From positions 104,376 to 168,375 of the forward strand of contig CACXPX010000004.1 in NCBI GenBank assembly GCA_902769705.1: 64,000 nucleotides of DNA, written 5' to 3'. The stretch comes from an uncultured Prevotellaceae bacterium. GTDB taxonomy: Bacteria; Bacteroidota; Bacteroidia; Bacteroidales; Bacteroidaceae. Position numbers and translations under genes: made by a program. Shown here in pieces: positions 11,364 through 19,548 of this stretch. Position 1 is the first letter of the stretch, and every line of letters starts with the position of its first letter. The notes beneath the pieces are model-generated. The model worked only from the letters and a program-made list of their open reading frames with translations. It had not been told where the DNA came from and did no database searches.

Positions 11364-12041
11364 TTATTGTCCCAAGAAAGTGCCGTCGTTCTGCAGATAG
11401 CCCTTCATATGCCCCTTGGTGGCTTCGAAATAGGGATATTCGTCCCGAAGGGAGATGTCGTCGTAAAGGAAATCGGCCACAATGGTATCATGATAGTCGG
11501 GCATCACGAGCCCCATCTTCCCATTCTTCTGGGCGATGATGGGCATCTGCTTGAGGTCGTCGACATAGACGTAGCACGTGCGAAGGAAATCGTATGACGG
11601 CGAAAGGAGCACACGCCCCTGATGGTCTTTGATGCCAAACTTGCCATCTTGCTCGAACACCTCGTGGAACTGGATGTATTTCTCCTTAATGCGGTTCAGG
11701 TAATACACCATGCGACGCTTGTCGTTCACCAGTTTCAAAAGGTAGTTGAACGTATCGCAATAGTTGGCCATAGCCCGAGCGAGCACAATCTTGAAGTCGA
11801 GCCCCGAGATGGCTTTGCGGTTCAAGTCGATATAGCGTGCGATAGCTTCCTCGCGTTGTGGAATGGTGAGTGTGGAGAGTTGCTCCTCAAACCTTAGCAT
11901 CATCTGCTTACTGCCGTGCATGGCCTTAATATAGCGATGAATCTGACGACCCATCTCATCGCAGACGAACTTGTCAATCTGGCGCTCTTCAATAGGGTCG
12001 GTCCATTCCGTATCGAAATTCTCTAATGTTATTTGTTTCAT
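11364..12041 (-). CDS. WG-repeat-containing protein of unknown role
   Basis: The C-terminal third has WG-repeat-like segments (DGKFGIKDHQGRVLLSPSYD, NGKMGLVMPDYHD, GYLQNDGTFLG). The N-terminal part is helical and charged, without a signal peptide, so the protein is probably cytoplasmic. The open frame extends upstream to 12140. A good minus-strand promoter at 12063-12095 puts the transcript start near 12058, so the ATG at 12041 (MKQITLENFDTEW, 225 residues) is chosen. It is the first gene of a minus-strand run followed by the alpha-galactosidase. Function unknown. Confidence 0.8.
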   Translation of the reverse strand: MKQITLENFDTEWTDPIEERQIDKFVCDEMGRQIHRYIKAMHGSKQMMLRFEEQLSTLTIPQREEAIARYIDLNRKAISGLDFKIVLARAMANYCDTFNYLLKLVNDKRRMVYYLNRIKEKYIQFHEVFEQDGKFGIKDHQGRVLLSPSYDFLRTCYVYVDDLKQMPIIAQKNGKMGLVMPDYHDTIVADFLYDDISLRDEYPYFEATKGHMKGYLQNDGTFLGQ

Positions 12042-12062
12042 GATATATGCCTTTCTTTTCCG

Positions 12063-12095
12063 CAAAGTTACTGCTTTTCGTCGAGAAACGAGAAA
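12063..12095 (-). promoter_or_regulatory. Promoter of the WG-repeat gene and downstream genes
   Basis: Minus-strand TAACTTTG (12070-12063) matches TAnnTTTG. TTTC (12095-12092) is 21 bp upstream as the -33 element. It fits a start of translation at 12041 and excludes the longer open frame. Confidence 0.7.
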
Positions 12096-12145
12096 GGAGT
12101 GTTGAATTTTTCTCACATGAGCGTTAAAAAAAACTAACAAAACAT

Positions 12146-12176
12146 TTTGTCGTCTTCGGAAGAAAGTGTAATTTTG
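12146..12176 (+). promoter_or_regulatory. Consensus Bacteroidota promoter of the MORN-lysozyme gene
   Basis: TTTG (12146-12149), a 19-bp spacer, and TAATTTTG (12169-12176) match both elements exactly. The predicted transcript starts close to 12183, about 20 bp before the ATG at 12201. It is divergent from the WG-repeat promoter. Confidence 0.85.
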
Positions 12177-12200
12177 TGGTGTTAGAGAGAGGCAGGAGAT

Positions 12201-13853
12201 ATGAACAAGAAGAATGCGAAACGAATGAGATGGGCATTGGCAATCGTTGCCATTGTCCTTTTCACCTTATTATTCTATATAGCCCGGCACCCTTCTGCCA
12301 ATCAAGTGGAAAAGGCAAAGGTTTTGGTGGAGGTGCGCCAATATTGGACGATTGGCGTCGGTGGGGTTCCTATGCTTTATTTCTCGCAGTTCTCCCCTGA
12401 AGGCGAATGCCAAGAAATTGCTCTCGATGCCGACTCGGTGGAACCTTCCACACATCTCACATCGGCCGCTTGGATTCACACGTTGCCCCTGATACCTTGG
12501 AGTCGTGGACGATTGGCCACACGCGACACGATGAACTACAACTTCAATCCCGACGCCACGGGCTTGGTGAAAAACGAAATCTTACGCATCGACTCGGCGC
12601 TAAAAGCCATGCATGAAGAAGACGGAGAATTGCGCTACTACATGCGTGTACACAACGTTCAAGACGAGGGTTACAACATGATTGCTGACTATCACACCCA
12701 ACTCAGCAAGCAAATCAACATCTACCAGCAAGCGCTCGACACTTTGCGCACTATTCGTCAAGACGCAAGACCCACGCTCCATCTGGTTTCCGAGTATTAT
12801 GCCTTGCTAACCGACTCGGCGGGGAACACCCGAGCGGAACCTTGCAAGGTGTCGGCTACGAAAAACGGAAACATCAGGTTGCAATTGACAAACCGCCGGT
12901 TGCCCGAAAAAGCGGGAAGCATCTGGAGATGGGCGCCTGCCATCGACTCCATCGTGAGCAAAGACTTGTTGCCCAAACTACCCCAAGGAACGCCACAAGA
13001 GGGCGTACACGCCTATAAAGCACCCGACGGCTCCTACTACGAGGGCGATTGGGAAGGCGGAAAACGCAACGGATTCGGATTCCTTATCCAAGGTGGGAAA
13101 ATGCGTGTGGGCGAATGGAAAGACGATGTCTTCCAAGGCGAACGACTCACCTACACCACCCAACGCATCTATGGCATAGACATCTCGAAATACCAGCACG
13201 AGATTGGGAAACGGAAATATGGAATACAATGGAACCGATTGCGTATCAGCCACTTAGGGACTATAAGCAAGAAGCGGATAGACGGAAACGTGGACTACCC
13301 CATCTCGTTTGTTTACATCAAGTCGACCGAAGGAACAACCATCCGCAACGCCTATTTCGCCAGCGACTACGCTCAAGCACGAAAAAACGGGATACGCACG
13401 GGTGCCTACCACTTCTTCTCCATCCGAACCAGCGGACAGGCTCAGGCGCAATATTTCATCAGGAACACCCGATTCAATAAAGGCGACCTTCCACCCGTGC
13501 TCGACGTGGAACCCACCAACGCGCAGATACGCCAAATGGGTGGCGACTCCATTCTCTTCAGCCACATTCGCACGTGGATGAAAACAGTGGAGCAACATGT
13601 GGGTGTGCGCCCCATCCTCTATGTCAACCAGATGTTCGTGAACAACCACCTCACCGAAGCACCCGACATCAAACGCGACTACGACGTGTGGATTGCGCGA
13701 TATGGCGAATACAAGCCCGACGTGAAGCTTTCCATCTGGCAACTATGCCCCGACGGACTTGTGACTGGCATCCACGGACATGTGGACATCAACGTCTTCA
13801 ACGGCTATCAGAATGCCTTCGACGAGTTTCTTGAAACGAGCACGATACCATAG
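12201..13853 (+). CDS. Membrane-anchored MORN-repeat protein with GH25 lysozyme domain
   Basis: The protein has one N-terminal membrane helix (about residues 10-28, WALAIVAIVLFTLLFYIA) after a lysine-rich start, so the rest should be in the periplasm. Residues about 160-260 have a helical region, and about 270-315 carry two MORN repeats (YEGDWEGGKRNGFGFLIQGG, VGEWKDDVFQG). A GH25 muramidase domain runs from YGIDISKYQHEIG (about 325) to the end. Acidic residues expected at the active site appear in YGIDIS, IKSTEGTT and PVLDVEPTN, and HVDINVFNG closes the domain. GH25 enzymes cut the MurNAc-GlcNAc bond of peptidoglycan. The fusion suggests cell-wall remodelling guided by an envelope anchor. It has its own consensus promoter. 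Confidence 0.9.
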   Translation: MNKKNAKRMRWALAIVAIVLFTLLFYIARHPSANQVEKAKVLVEVRQYWTIGVGGVPMLYFSQFSPEGECQEIALDADSVEPSTHLTSAAWIHTLPLIPWSRGRLATRDTMNYNFNPDATGLVKNEILRIDSALKAMHEEDGELRYYMRVHNVQDEGYNMIADYHTQLSKQINIYQQALDTLRTIRQDARPTLHLVSEYYALLTDSAGNTRAEPCKVSATKNGNIRLQLTNRRLPEKAGSIWRWAPAIDSIVSKDLLPKLPQGTPQEGVHAYKAPDGSYYEGDWEGGKRNGFGFLIQGGKMRVGEWKDDVFQGERLTYTTQRIYGIDISKYQHEIGKRKYGIQWNRLRISHLGTISKKRIDGNVDYPISFVYIKSTEGTTIRNAYFASDYAQARKNGIRTGAYHFFSIRTSGQAQAQYFIRNTRFNKGDLPPVLDVEPTNAQIRQMGGDSILFSHIRTWMKTVEQHVGVRPILYVNQMFVNNHLTEAPDIKRDYDVWIARYGEYKPDVKLSIWQLCPDGLVTGIHGHVDINVFNGYQNAFDEFLETSTIP

Positions 13854-13889
13854 ACGCTCCGTCTTCATCACAAAAATGCGGCACATAAA

Positions 13890-13921
13890 CTTGCCAGAAT
13901 CAAATCTTTTCACTAACTTTG
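13890..13921 (+). promoter_or_regulatory. Promoter of the small secreted protein gene
   Basis: CTTG (13890-13893), a 20-bp spacer and TAACTTTG (13914-13921) fit the Bacteroidota promoter. The start codon at 13965 follows after a leader of about 35-40 bases. Confidence 0.75.
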
Positions 13922-13964
13922 CAAACATACCAAAACATTTATCACTAACAAAACATCAAACAAC

Positions 13965-14366
13965 ATGAAAAAGAACCTGATTTTTTGCATCCTCATGATG
14001 CTCGTCTGCCTCTGCCCGCAAGAGGTTTTGGCACAATCCGCAAAGGGAGTACACATGTCGCTCACGGGGAAAATTGGAGACTCGGAGGGGTTCCTGAGCA
14101 TGAACGGCTTGAACGGAACTTACAGCTACGACCTGCCCAACGGAAAAGTGGAGCGCCGACTTGAATTCGTTTCCTACGACAAGAAGACCAAACGCCTCAT
14201 CCTCAAAGCCAAAGACAAGAAAGGCAAGTATATAGGTCAGTTCAGCGGCATTTACAAATCGGAGAAGTACACCGAAGACGGAGAGCAACTCCAATACGAC
14301 AAGTATAAAGGCATTTTCACCAACTACAAGGGCGTGAAAATCGATTTCGACCTCTATATGGATTGA
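13965..14366 (+). CDS. Small secreted protein of unknown function
   Basis: The 133-residue product begins with a signal peptide (MKKNLIFCILMMLVCLCP then LAQSAKG), so it is exported to the periplasm or beyond. The mature part (about 108 residues) is rich in Gly, Lys and aromatic residues in a strand-turn pattern (GTYSYDLPNGKVERRLEF, GKYIGQFSGIYKSEKY), suggesting a small beta-barrel or sandwich. I do not recognise the family. It has its own promoter and is followed by a family B 22-bp array and then a terminator shared with convergent serA. Confidence 0.8.
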   Translation: MKKNLIFCILMMLVCLCPQEVLAQSAKGVHMSLTGKIGDSEGFLSMNGLNGTYSYDLPNGKVERRLEFVSYDKKTKRLILKAKDKKGKYIGQFSGIYKSEKYTEDGEQLQYDKYKGIFTNYKGVKIDFDLYMD

Positions 14367-14397
14367 GTCCCCGGCTTGCGATTCAAAAACGGCTTTT

Positions 14398-14507
14398 GTC
14401 ACATGTATCGTCTGAGGGCGGCAGGTGTGGCATGTAAGCCCCTCAGGTGTATCACCTAAGCGCCTCAGGTGTTATGTGTGACGGTCTCAGATGTGGCAAG
14501 AGAGCGG
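14398..14507. repeat. 22-bp degenerate repeat array, family B, five units
   Basis: Units start at 14398, 14420, 14442, 14464 and 14486, each exactly 22 bp. The clearest is CTCAGGTG-TAT-CACCTAAG followed by CGC, an 8-3-8 inverted repeat with a 3-bp spacer. Units 1-3 give TGA, TAA, TAA at the same unit position (14413, 14435, 14457), so all three plus-strand frames are stopped. TCA triplets at 14399, 14443 and 14487 do the same on the minus strand. It lies between convergent genes. Confidence 0.85.
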
Positions 14508-14524
14508 CAAAGAATAAAACATGA

Positions 14525-14560
14525 AAATCCCCGCTATGCTTTTGTGCTTAGCGGGGATTT
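14525..14560. terminator. Intrinsic terminator before serA 3' end
   Basis: A perfect 12-bp stem of AAATCCCCGCTA (14525-14536) and TAGCGGGGATTT (14549-14560) encloses a 12-base loop. It lies between the small secreted gene and serA, which converge, and can serve both strands. Confidence 0.85.
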
Positions 14561-14584
14561 CCGTATGGTAATAATCAACCGATT

Positions 14585-15502
14585 TTACTTGTTCACCTGG
14601 AACTTGGTGTCGCCAGTTGCAAAGAATGCGTTGATTTGCTTGGCGGCGGCAATACCGGCGTTGATATTAGCCTCAGCAGTCTGAGCACCCATCTTCTTGG
14701 GAGTAGAGAAATAACGTCCCTCGAACTTCTGGAACTCGTCGTTGGCATCGGGCATGATGTCGGTAACGAACTTCAAGTCTTCGCGCTCAGCCATCAGTTT
14801 GATGAGCTCGGGCTCGTTGATGACTTCCTTGCGGGCGGTGTTCACGAGGATACCACCCTTCTTCATCTTGTCCACGAGAGCATAATTGATGCTCTGCTTG
14901 GTTTCGGGAGTAGCGGGGATGTGGAGCGAAACAACATCACAAGTCTCGAAAAGTGCATCCTGATTTTCCACAGCATGTACGCCGGCAGCCTCAATCACCT
15001 CAGCAGGGCAATAAGCATCGTAGGCATAAACGTCCATTCCGAAGCCTTTTGCGATGCGAGCCACATTGCGACCAACGTTTCCAAAGGCGAGGATACCGAG
15101 TTTCTTACCCAGCAACTCGCTTCCGCTCTTGCCATTATAGAAACCGCGAACAGCCATCACCAGCAGACCGAACACCAACTCGGCAACGGCATTTGCATTT
15201 TGTCCGGGAGTGTTCTCGGCCACCACGTTGTGAGCGGTAGCGGCAGCCAGGTCGATATTGTCGTAACCAGCTCCGGCGCGAACAACAATCTTCAATTGCT
15301 TGGCAGCGTCGAGCACTTCGGCATCAACTTTGTCTGAACGGATGATGAGCGCATCAGCATCCTTCACGGCGTCCAAGAACTGGGCTTTCTCAGTATATTT
15401 CTCGAGTAGCGCGAGCTCGTTGCCTGCTCCCTCAATCTCTTTGCGAATGCCCTCGACAGCAGCGGCTGCGAAAGGCTTTTCTGTTGCTACAAGAATCTTC
15501 AT
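14585..15502 (-). CDS. serA: D-3-phosphoglycerate dehydrogenase, short form
   Basis: SerA oxidises 3-phosphoglycerate to 3-phosphohydroxypyruvate with NAD, the first step of serine synthesis. The protein is 305 residues, the short type without the C-terminal ACT regulatory domain, so classic serine feedback at that domain is not expected. The Rossmann domain is clear (LGILAFGNVGRNVARIAKGFG), with the catalytic Arg/Glu/His region in LVNTARKEVINE and the substrate-domain motif VRAGAGYDNID. It is the last gene of serC, small membrane protein, serA, with 6 bp to the preceding gene. Confidence 0.95.
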   Translation of the reverse strand: MKILVATEKPFAAAAVEGIRKEIEGAGNELALLEKYTEKAQFLDAVKDADALIIRSDKVDAEVLDAAKQLKIVVRAGAGYDNIDLAAATAHNVVAENTPGQNANAVAELVFGLLVMAVRGFYNGKSGSELLGKKLGILAFGNVGRNVARIAKGFGMDVYAYDAYCPAEVIEAAGVHAVENQDALFETCDVVSLHIPATPETKQSINYALVDKMKKGGILVNTARKEVINEPELIKLMAEREDLKFVTDIMPDANDEFQKFEGRYFSTPKKMGAQTAEANINAGIAAAKQINAFFATGDTKFQVNK

Positions 15503-15508
15503 GTTCTT

Positions 15509-15751
15509 CTATTTTACTGCAATAATAATATTAATAATAAGCCAAATGCTAATCAGTAACGGAAGTATTGTAAAGAATACATAATGAAGCACATTCCCCC
15601 ACTTATCTCCAAACAGTCTTTTCGTTAGATTCAACGTCAAAAGGTATTTCCCTTTGCCAGCCAGTTTCATGATGAGTGTGAACAAACCATAAACCAGAGC
15701 CACTAAAGCAATACCCGCCAAGAGTATCAGTAAGAGGAATGGTATCAGCAT
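15509..15751 (-). CDS. Small two-helix membrane protein inside the serine operon
   Basis: The 80-residue product is almost all membrane: an N-terminal helix (FLLLILLAGIALVALVYGLFTLI), a short basic loop (KLAGKGKYLLTLNLTKRLFGDKW) and a C-terminal helix (FFTILPLLISIWLIINIII). The gene fills the space between serC (1-bp gap) and serA (6-bp gap), so it is clearly co-transcribed and translated with them. I do not recognise the family. Position suggests a link to serine metabolism or transport, but that is only inference. Confidence 0.8.
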   Translation of the reverse strand: MLIPFLLLILLAGIALVALVYGLFTLIMKLAGKGKYLLTLNLTKRLFGDKWGNVLHYVFFTILPLLISIWLIINIIIAVK

Positions 15752-15752
15752 A

Positions 15753-16820
15753 TTAATGCTTTGCCTCGAACTCCTTCATGCAAGCCACAAGAGCGTTCAC
15801 GCCCTCAATGGTCTGGGCATTGTAGCAAGAAGCGCGGAATCCGCCAACCGAACGGTGGCCCTTCACGCCAACCATTCCCTTAGAGACGGCAAAGTCGAGG
15901 AATTCTTTCTCGAGTTCCTTGTACTCGGGAGCCATCACGAAGCAAAGATTCATGAGCGAACGGTCTTCTTCCTTAGCGGTACCTACGAACATCTTGTTGC
16001 GGTCAATCTCGCCATAGACAATCTCAGCACGCTGCTTGGCCAACTTATCCATAGCCTCAACACCACCCTGCTTCTTAATCCAGCGGAGGTTCTCGAGAGC
16101 GCAATAGATGGGCACCACAGGAGGCGTGTTGAACATAGAACCCTTGTCCACGTGTGTGCGATAGTCGAGCATGGTGGGAATCTCACGAGGAGCCTTGCCC
16201 AGCTTCTCATCCTTCAAGATGATGATGGTCACACCTGCCATGGCCAGATTCTTCTGAGCACCGGCATAGATGGCGTCATACTTCTTCACGTCGATAGGAC
16301 GGCTGAAGATATCGGAAGACATGTCGGCAATCAGGGGAACGGCAACATCGAGGTCCTTGCGGATTTCAGTACCGTAGATAGTATTGTTGGTTGTGATGTG
16401 CAGATAGTCAGCATCAGCAGGAACCGTCCAATCTTTGGGGATGAAAGTATAATTGGCATCGGCCGAAGAAGCCACTTCAACCACCTCGCCGAAAAGCTTT
16501 GCCTCTTTCATGGCCTTCTTTGCCCAAACACCCGTGTTCAGGTAAGCGGCCTTCTTGATCAGGAAGTTGTATGGAATCATACAGAACTCAAGCGATGCAC
16601 CACCACCGAGGAAAATCACGGAATAGCCTTCGGGCACATCAAGCAACTCTTTAACAAGGGCAACAGCCTCATCTACAACAGGCTGGAAATCCTTTGCACG
16701 ATGGCTGATCTCCATCAAAGAAAGACCTGAGCCATTGAAATCAAGACACTGTTTAGCAGTATTCTCGATGACCTCGCGGGGAAGCATCGAAGGACCTGCA
16801 TTAAAGTTGTACTTCTTCAT
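15753..16820 (-). CDS. serC: Phosphoserine aminotransferase
   Basis: SerC moves an amino group from glutamate to 3-phosphohydroxypyruvate; it also acts in the pyridoxal phosphate pathway. It is a 355-residue fold-type I PLP enzyme, the normal length. Visible are the start [40 protein letters not shown], and the PLP-lysine region [19 protein letters not shown]. The end [20 protein letters not shown] is also typical. It is the first gene of the serine operon, with a consensus promoter 47-50 bp upstream. Confidence 0.97.
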   Translation of the reverse strand: MKKYNFNAGPSMLPREVIENTAKQCLDFNGSGLSLMEISHRAKDFQPVVDEAVALVKELLDVPEGYSVIFLGGGASLEFCMIPYNFLIKKAAYLNTGVWAKKAMKEAKLFGEVVEVASSADANYTFIPKDWTVPADADYLHITTNNTIYGTEIRKDLDVAVPLIADMSSDIFSRPIDVKKYDAIYAGAQKNLAMAGVTIIILKDEKLGKAPREIPTMLDYRTHVDKGSMFNTPPVVPIYCALENLRWIKKQGGVEAMDKLAKQRAEIVYGEIDRNKMFVGTAKEEDRSLMNLCFVMAPEYKELEKEFLDFAVSKGMVGVKGHRSVGGFRASCYNAQTIEGVNALVACMKEFEAKH

Positions 16821-16873
16821 TTGAATAATGATTAAATTATTGTATGTAAACTAGTATTCTTTCTAAACGACCG

Positions 16874-16905
16874 CAAAATTACACTTTTTATTTGATATGG
16901 GCAAA
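16874..16905 (-). promoter_or_regulatory. Consensus promoter of the serC operon
   Basis: Minus-strand TTTG (16905-16902), a 20-bp spacer and TAATTTTG (16881-16874) match both elements exactly. The predicted leader before serC is about 45 bases. Confidence 0.85.
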
Positions 16906-16955
16906 TTCTTAGACAAATATTTAGCATTTTGGGCAAATTATTGTCGTTTTGACAG

Positions 16956-18275
16956 CTAACCAACCAATTCGACAATCGTTTTGATTCCTTTGATTTTCTC
17001 TCCTGACGTCATTTTCAGCACTTGCGAGAGGCGCGTCCGCGATATGGCGGCATAGGCATAACGGTCTTTTACATCAATACGTCCAATCTCCGACATCGAC
17101 AGGCCGCCCTTCTTGCAAAGGAAACCCACGATATCGCCCTTGCTGATTTTGTCTTTCTTTCCCTTTCCGATGTAAATGGTCACCATCTTCGGCTTAGCCG
17201 GACTTGGCAACGTCTCGGGGATGGCATATTCCGACAGCTCTGCATCAACATATTCGGGCACTTGTTCAGTTGGAGAAAGCACGAAGAACGTGCGCCCTTG
17301 GGCATCCCAACGGGCTGTACGCCCCACTCTATGGATATATCCGTCTTCGCTTTCGGGCAAATGATAGTGGATGATGTTGTTGATGGAGGGAATGTCGAGG
17401 CCTCTGGAAGCTAAGTCGGTGCTGACAAATATGTTGGCCGACCCGTTGCTGAACTTATAGAGCGCGTCTTCGCGAGCCTTCTGGTCCATCCCGCCATGAA
17501 AAGCGCTAGTGGAGAAGCCTTCGGCTTGCAAAAACTCGTCCGTTCGTTCCACGCTCTCGCGATGGTTCAGGAAAACGATGCTGCTCTCGTCGCCCAAATG
17601 TCGGAGCAGACGCGAAAGGGTTTCCAACTTGTCTTTCTGAGGACTTCGCACCTGATAGACTGAAACGCGCTCGGAGACTTGCTCATCCGAGAGAAGGAAA
17701 TCCACACGCTCCGTTCGTCCCATATTGACAAAACGGGGAATCTCCTCGGCATCTGTTGCCGAGAGGAGAATGCGGCGCTTGGCGTTTGAGAGTTTCCCCA
17801 AGAGCGTTTCCATCTCCTTCGCAAATCCCATTTCCAAGCATTTGTCGAACTCGTCAATCACCACATATTGGACGTTCTCAGTTGAAATGTTTCCTTTGTC
17901 AAAATGGTCGTTCAACCGCCCAGGCGTTCCGAAGACCACATGCGGACGAACCTGACGAAGCACACGATGCTCGTCCATAGCGGCTCTTCCGCCATAGCAA
18001 GCGCAACAACGCACGCCACTCCCCATGTCTTTCAACACAAGAGCCGATTGCAGAGCCAACTCGCGACCGGGGACAATAACGATGGCTTGCACCTCGTCGG
18101 TTGAGGCGTCTAATCTCTGCACCAAAGGCAACAGATAAGCCAGCGTCTTGCCGCTTCCCGTTGGCGACAACACTATCAAATCCTTGTCCGAATGCATGAA
18201 AGCGCCCATCACTTCCTCCTGCATCGCGTTGAGCTCTTGAATGCCGAGTTTGGCGATTATTTGATTGATGTCCAT
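16956..18275 (-). CDS. DEAD-box RNA helicase, DbpA-like
   Basis: This is an ATP-dependent RNA helicase of the DEAD-box family. Motif I is SPTGSGKT near residue 38, motif II is VIDEFDKCL, motif III is LSATD, and motif VI is HRVGRTAR. Motif II reads DEFD instead of DEAD, and motif VI HRVGRTAR differs slightly from HRIGRTGR. The last 75 residues (MVTIYIGKGKKDKISKGDIV to the end) match the DbpA RNA-binding domain, which recognises a 23S rRNA hairpin during large-subunit assembly. Length (439) fits DbpA. It follows the three TPR genes by 19 bp and may be the last gene of the gyrA run. Confidence 0.93.
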   Translation of the reverse strand: MDINQIIAKLGIQELNAMQEEVMGAFMHSDKDLIVLSPTGSGKTLAYLLPLVQRLDASTDEVQAIVIVPGRELALQSALVLKDMGSGVRCCACYGGRAAMDEHRVLRQVRPHVVFGTPGRLNDHFDKGNISTENVQYVVIDEFDKCLEMGFAKEMETLLGKLSNAKRRILLSATDAEEIPRFVNMGRTERVDFLLSDEQVSERVSVYQVRSPQKDKLETLSRLLRHLGDESSIVFLNHRESVERTDEFLQAEGFSTSAFHGGMDQKAREDALYKFSNGSANIFVSTDLASRGLDIPSINNIIHYHLPESEDGYIHRVGRTARWDAQGRTFFVLSPTEQVPEYVDAELSEYAIPETLPSPAKPKMVTIYIGKGKKDKISKGDIVGFLCKKGGLSMSEIGRIDVKDRYAYAAISRTRLSQVLKMTSGEKIKGIKTIVELVG

Positions 18276-18294
18276 ATGAATGTCTCTCCTTACT

Positions 18295-19500
18295 CTACTT
18301 CATCTCACGGATAATTCTGTCTATCTCGTCGAATTCATTTCCCATGTTCAGGTTCAAATAGGTGGTATACAACGGAAGGGCCCATTGGCGCTTCTTCTCG
18401 GGAGCCAACGCCCGATAACGCTCCAGATAGGGCAAAGCTTTCTTGTATAGGTCTTGCACCTTCTTGCGTTGCTTGGCCGATGTCTTCACCGTCTTGTCCT
18501 GCTCTATCGCTTGGTTGAACCACGCCAAACCAGCGTTATAATAAGGGTCGGCCAAGCTGTCGTTGCGGGCGATGAGGGTGTCGCAGATGGCGATACACTC
18601 GCTATTGCGGCCAATGTTGAGCAATGCCGTGCTCTTGGTAAAGAGGAAGCTCACATTGGCACTATCGCTCTCCAAAGCCTTTTCCGACAGGCCGAGCACC
18701 GTCTTCCAATCGCCCAAGTCGCCATAATGCTGAACCAATCGGGGGAAGAAGAACGGGAATGTGGGGAACTTCTCGAAACCTTCCTTCAACGTTTTGACAT
18801 ATCGTGCCGTATCGTCCTCCAACTTGTAGGTTTCAGCCAGATATTGTAACATCAGATGATAGTGTGCCGTGTCTTTCAACGCCAGATAAGTATGGTGGAA
18901 CGTCTTCTTCGGGTCTTGCGTCTTATATCCACAATAAACCGCCCAATAAGCGGCTTCAGGCATCTTCGCGTCGGTTTCAAGATAGTTGAACCGGTTGAAG
19001 AGAGGCTGGTGGGCGCAATCGATATACATGTCGAAGAAGTCGTAAGCCTCCTGGTATTTCTGCTTGTTCACATAGTATCGTCCGCCATTGAAAAGATTGG
19101 CCCTGTAGCCGTCGAGAAAATCCGAATGCTTCTTCCGATAGTCAATCGAGACCTTCCCTTTCTTGTCGGGAGTTGCATCGATAGAATCGAAAGCCTCGAG
19201 AATGACGAACATCTTCTTGGTCAGATTGAACAACGCCGAAGTGTCGTATTTCTGTTTCAGATAAAGCTTCATGTTTCCCTGGTCGTATTGTTTGCTGACA
19301 GATTCAAACAATATCAGCCAAATCTTTTCATTATATCGGTTAGCCGAGTCAGCAAGAAGCTTTTGCATGGATTGCTCGGCTTGCTCCAGATTCCTGTTCT
19401 TCTTCACATTCTCTTTTGCCGTTGCAATATCCTTCTTTTGGGCATTCACATCCAATGCCAGCAACAACAAAAGCAATATGAAACTTGCGAGTCTCTTCAT
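18295..19500 (-). CDS. Exported TPR protein, third paralogue of the array
   Basis: The start at 19500 gives MKRLASFILLLLLLALDVNAQ, a clean signal peptide; the open frame reaches to 19539 but those residues precede the signal. The rest (about 380 residues) is helical with TPR-like repeats. It shares a layout with the next two upstream genes: a TPDKKGKVSIDYR-type segment near residue 110, then a conserved helix pair, TPRs, and a C-terminal WALPLYTTYLNL. This is the most diverged of the three. TPR proteins usually act as scaffolds; the partner is unknown. Confidence 0.85.
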   Translation of the reverse strand: MKRLASFILLLLLLALDVNAQKKDIATAKENVKKNRNLEQAEQSMQKLLADSANRYNEKIWLILFESVSKQYDQGNMKLYLKQKYDTSALFNLTKKMFVILEAFDSIDATPDKKGKVSIDYRKKHSDFLDGYRANLFNGGRYYVNKQKYQEAYDFFDMYIDCAHQPLFNRFNYLETDAKMPEAAYWAVYCGYKTQDPKKTFHHTYLALKDTAHYHLMLQYLAETYKLEDDTARYVKTLKEGFEKFPTFPFFFPRLVQHYGDLGDWKTVLGLSEKALESDSANVSFLFTKSTALLNIGRNSECIAICDTLIARNDSLADPYYNAGLAWFNQAIEQDKTVKTSAKQRKKVQDLYKKALPYLERYRALAPEKKRQWALPLYTTYLNLNMGNEFDEIDRIIREMK

Positions 19501-19548
19501 CCTACAATTACAAACAATCTTCATTTTCACTATACACACTCCTCACGT

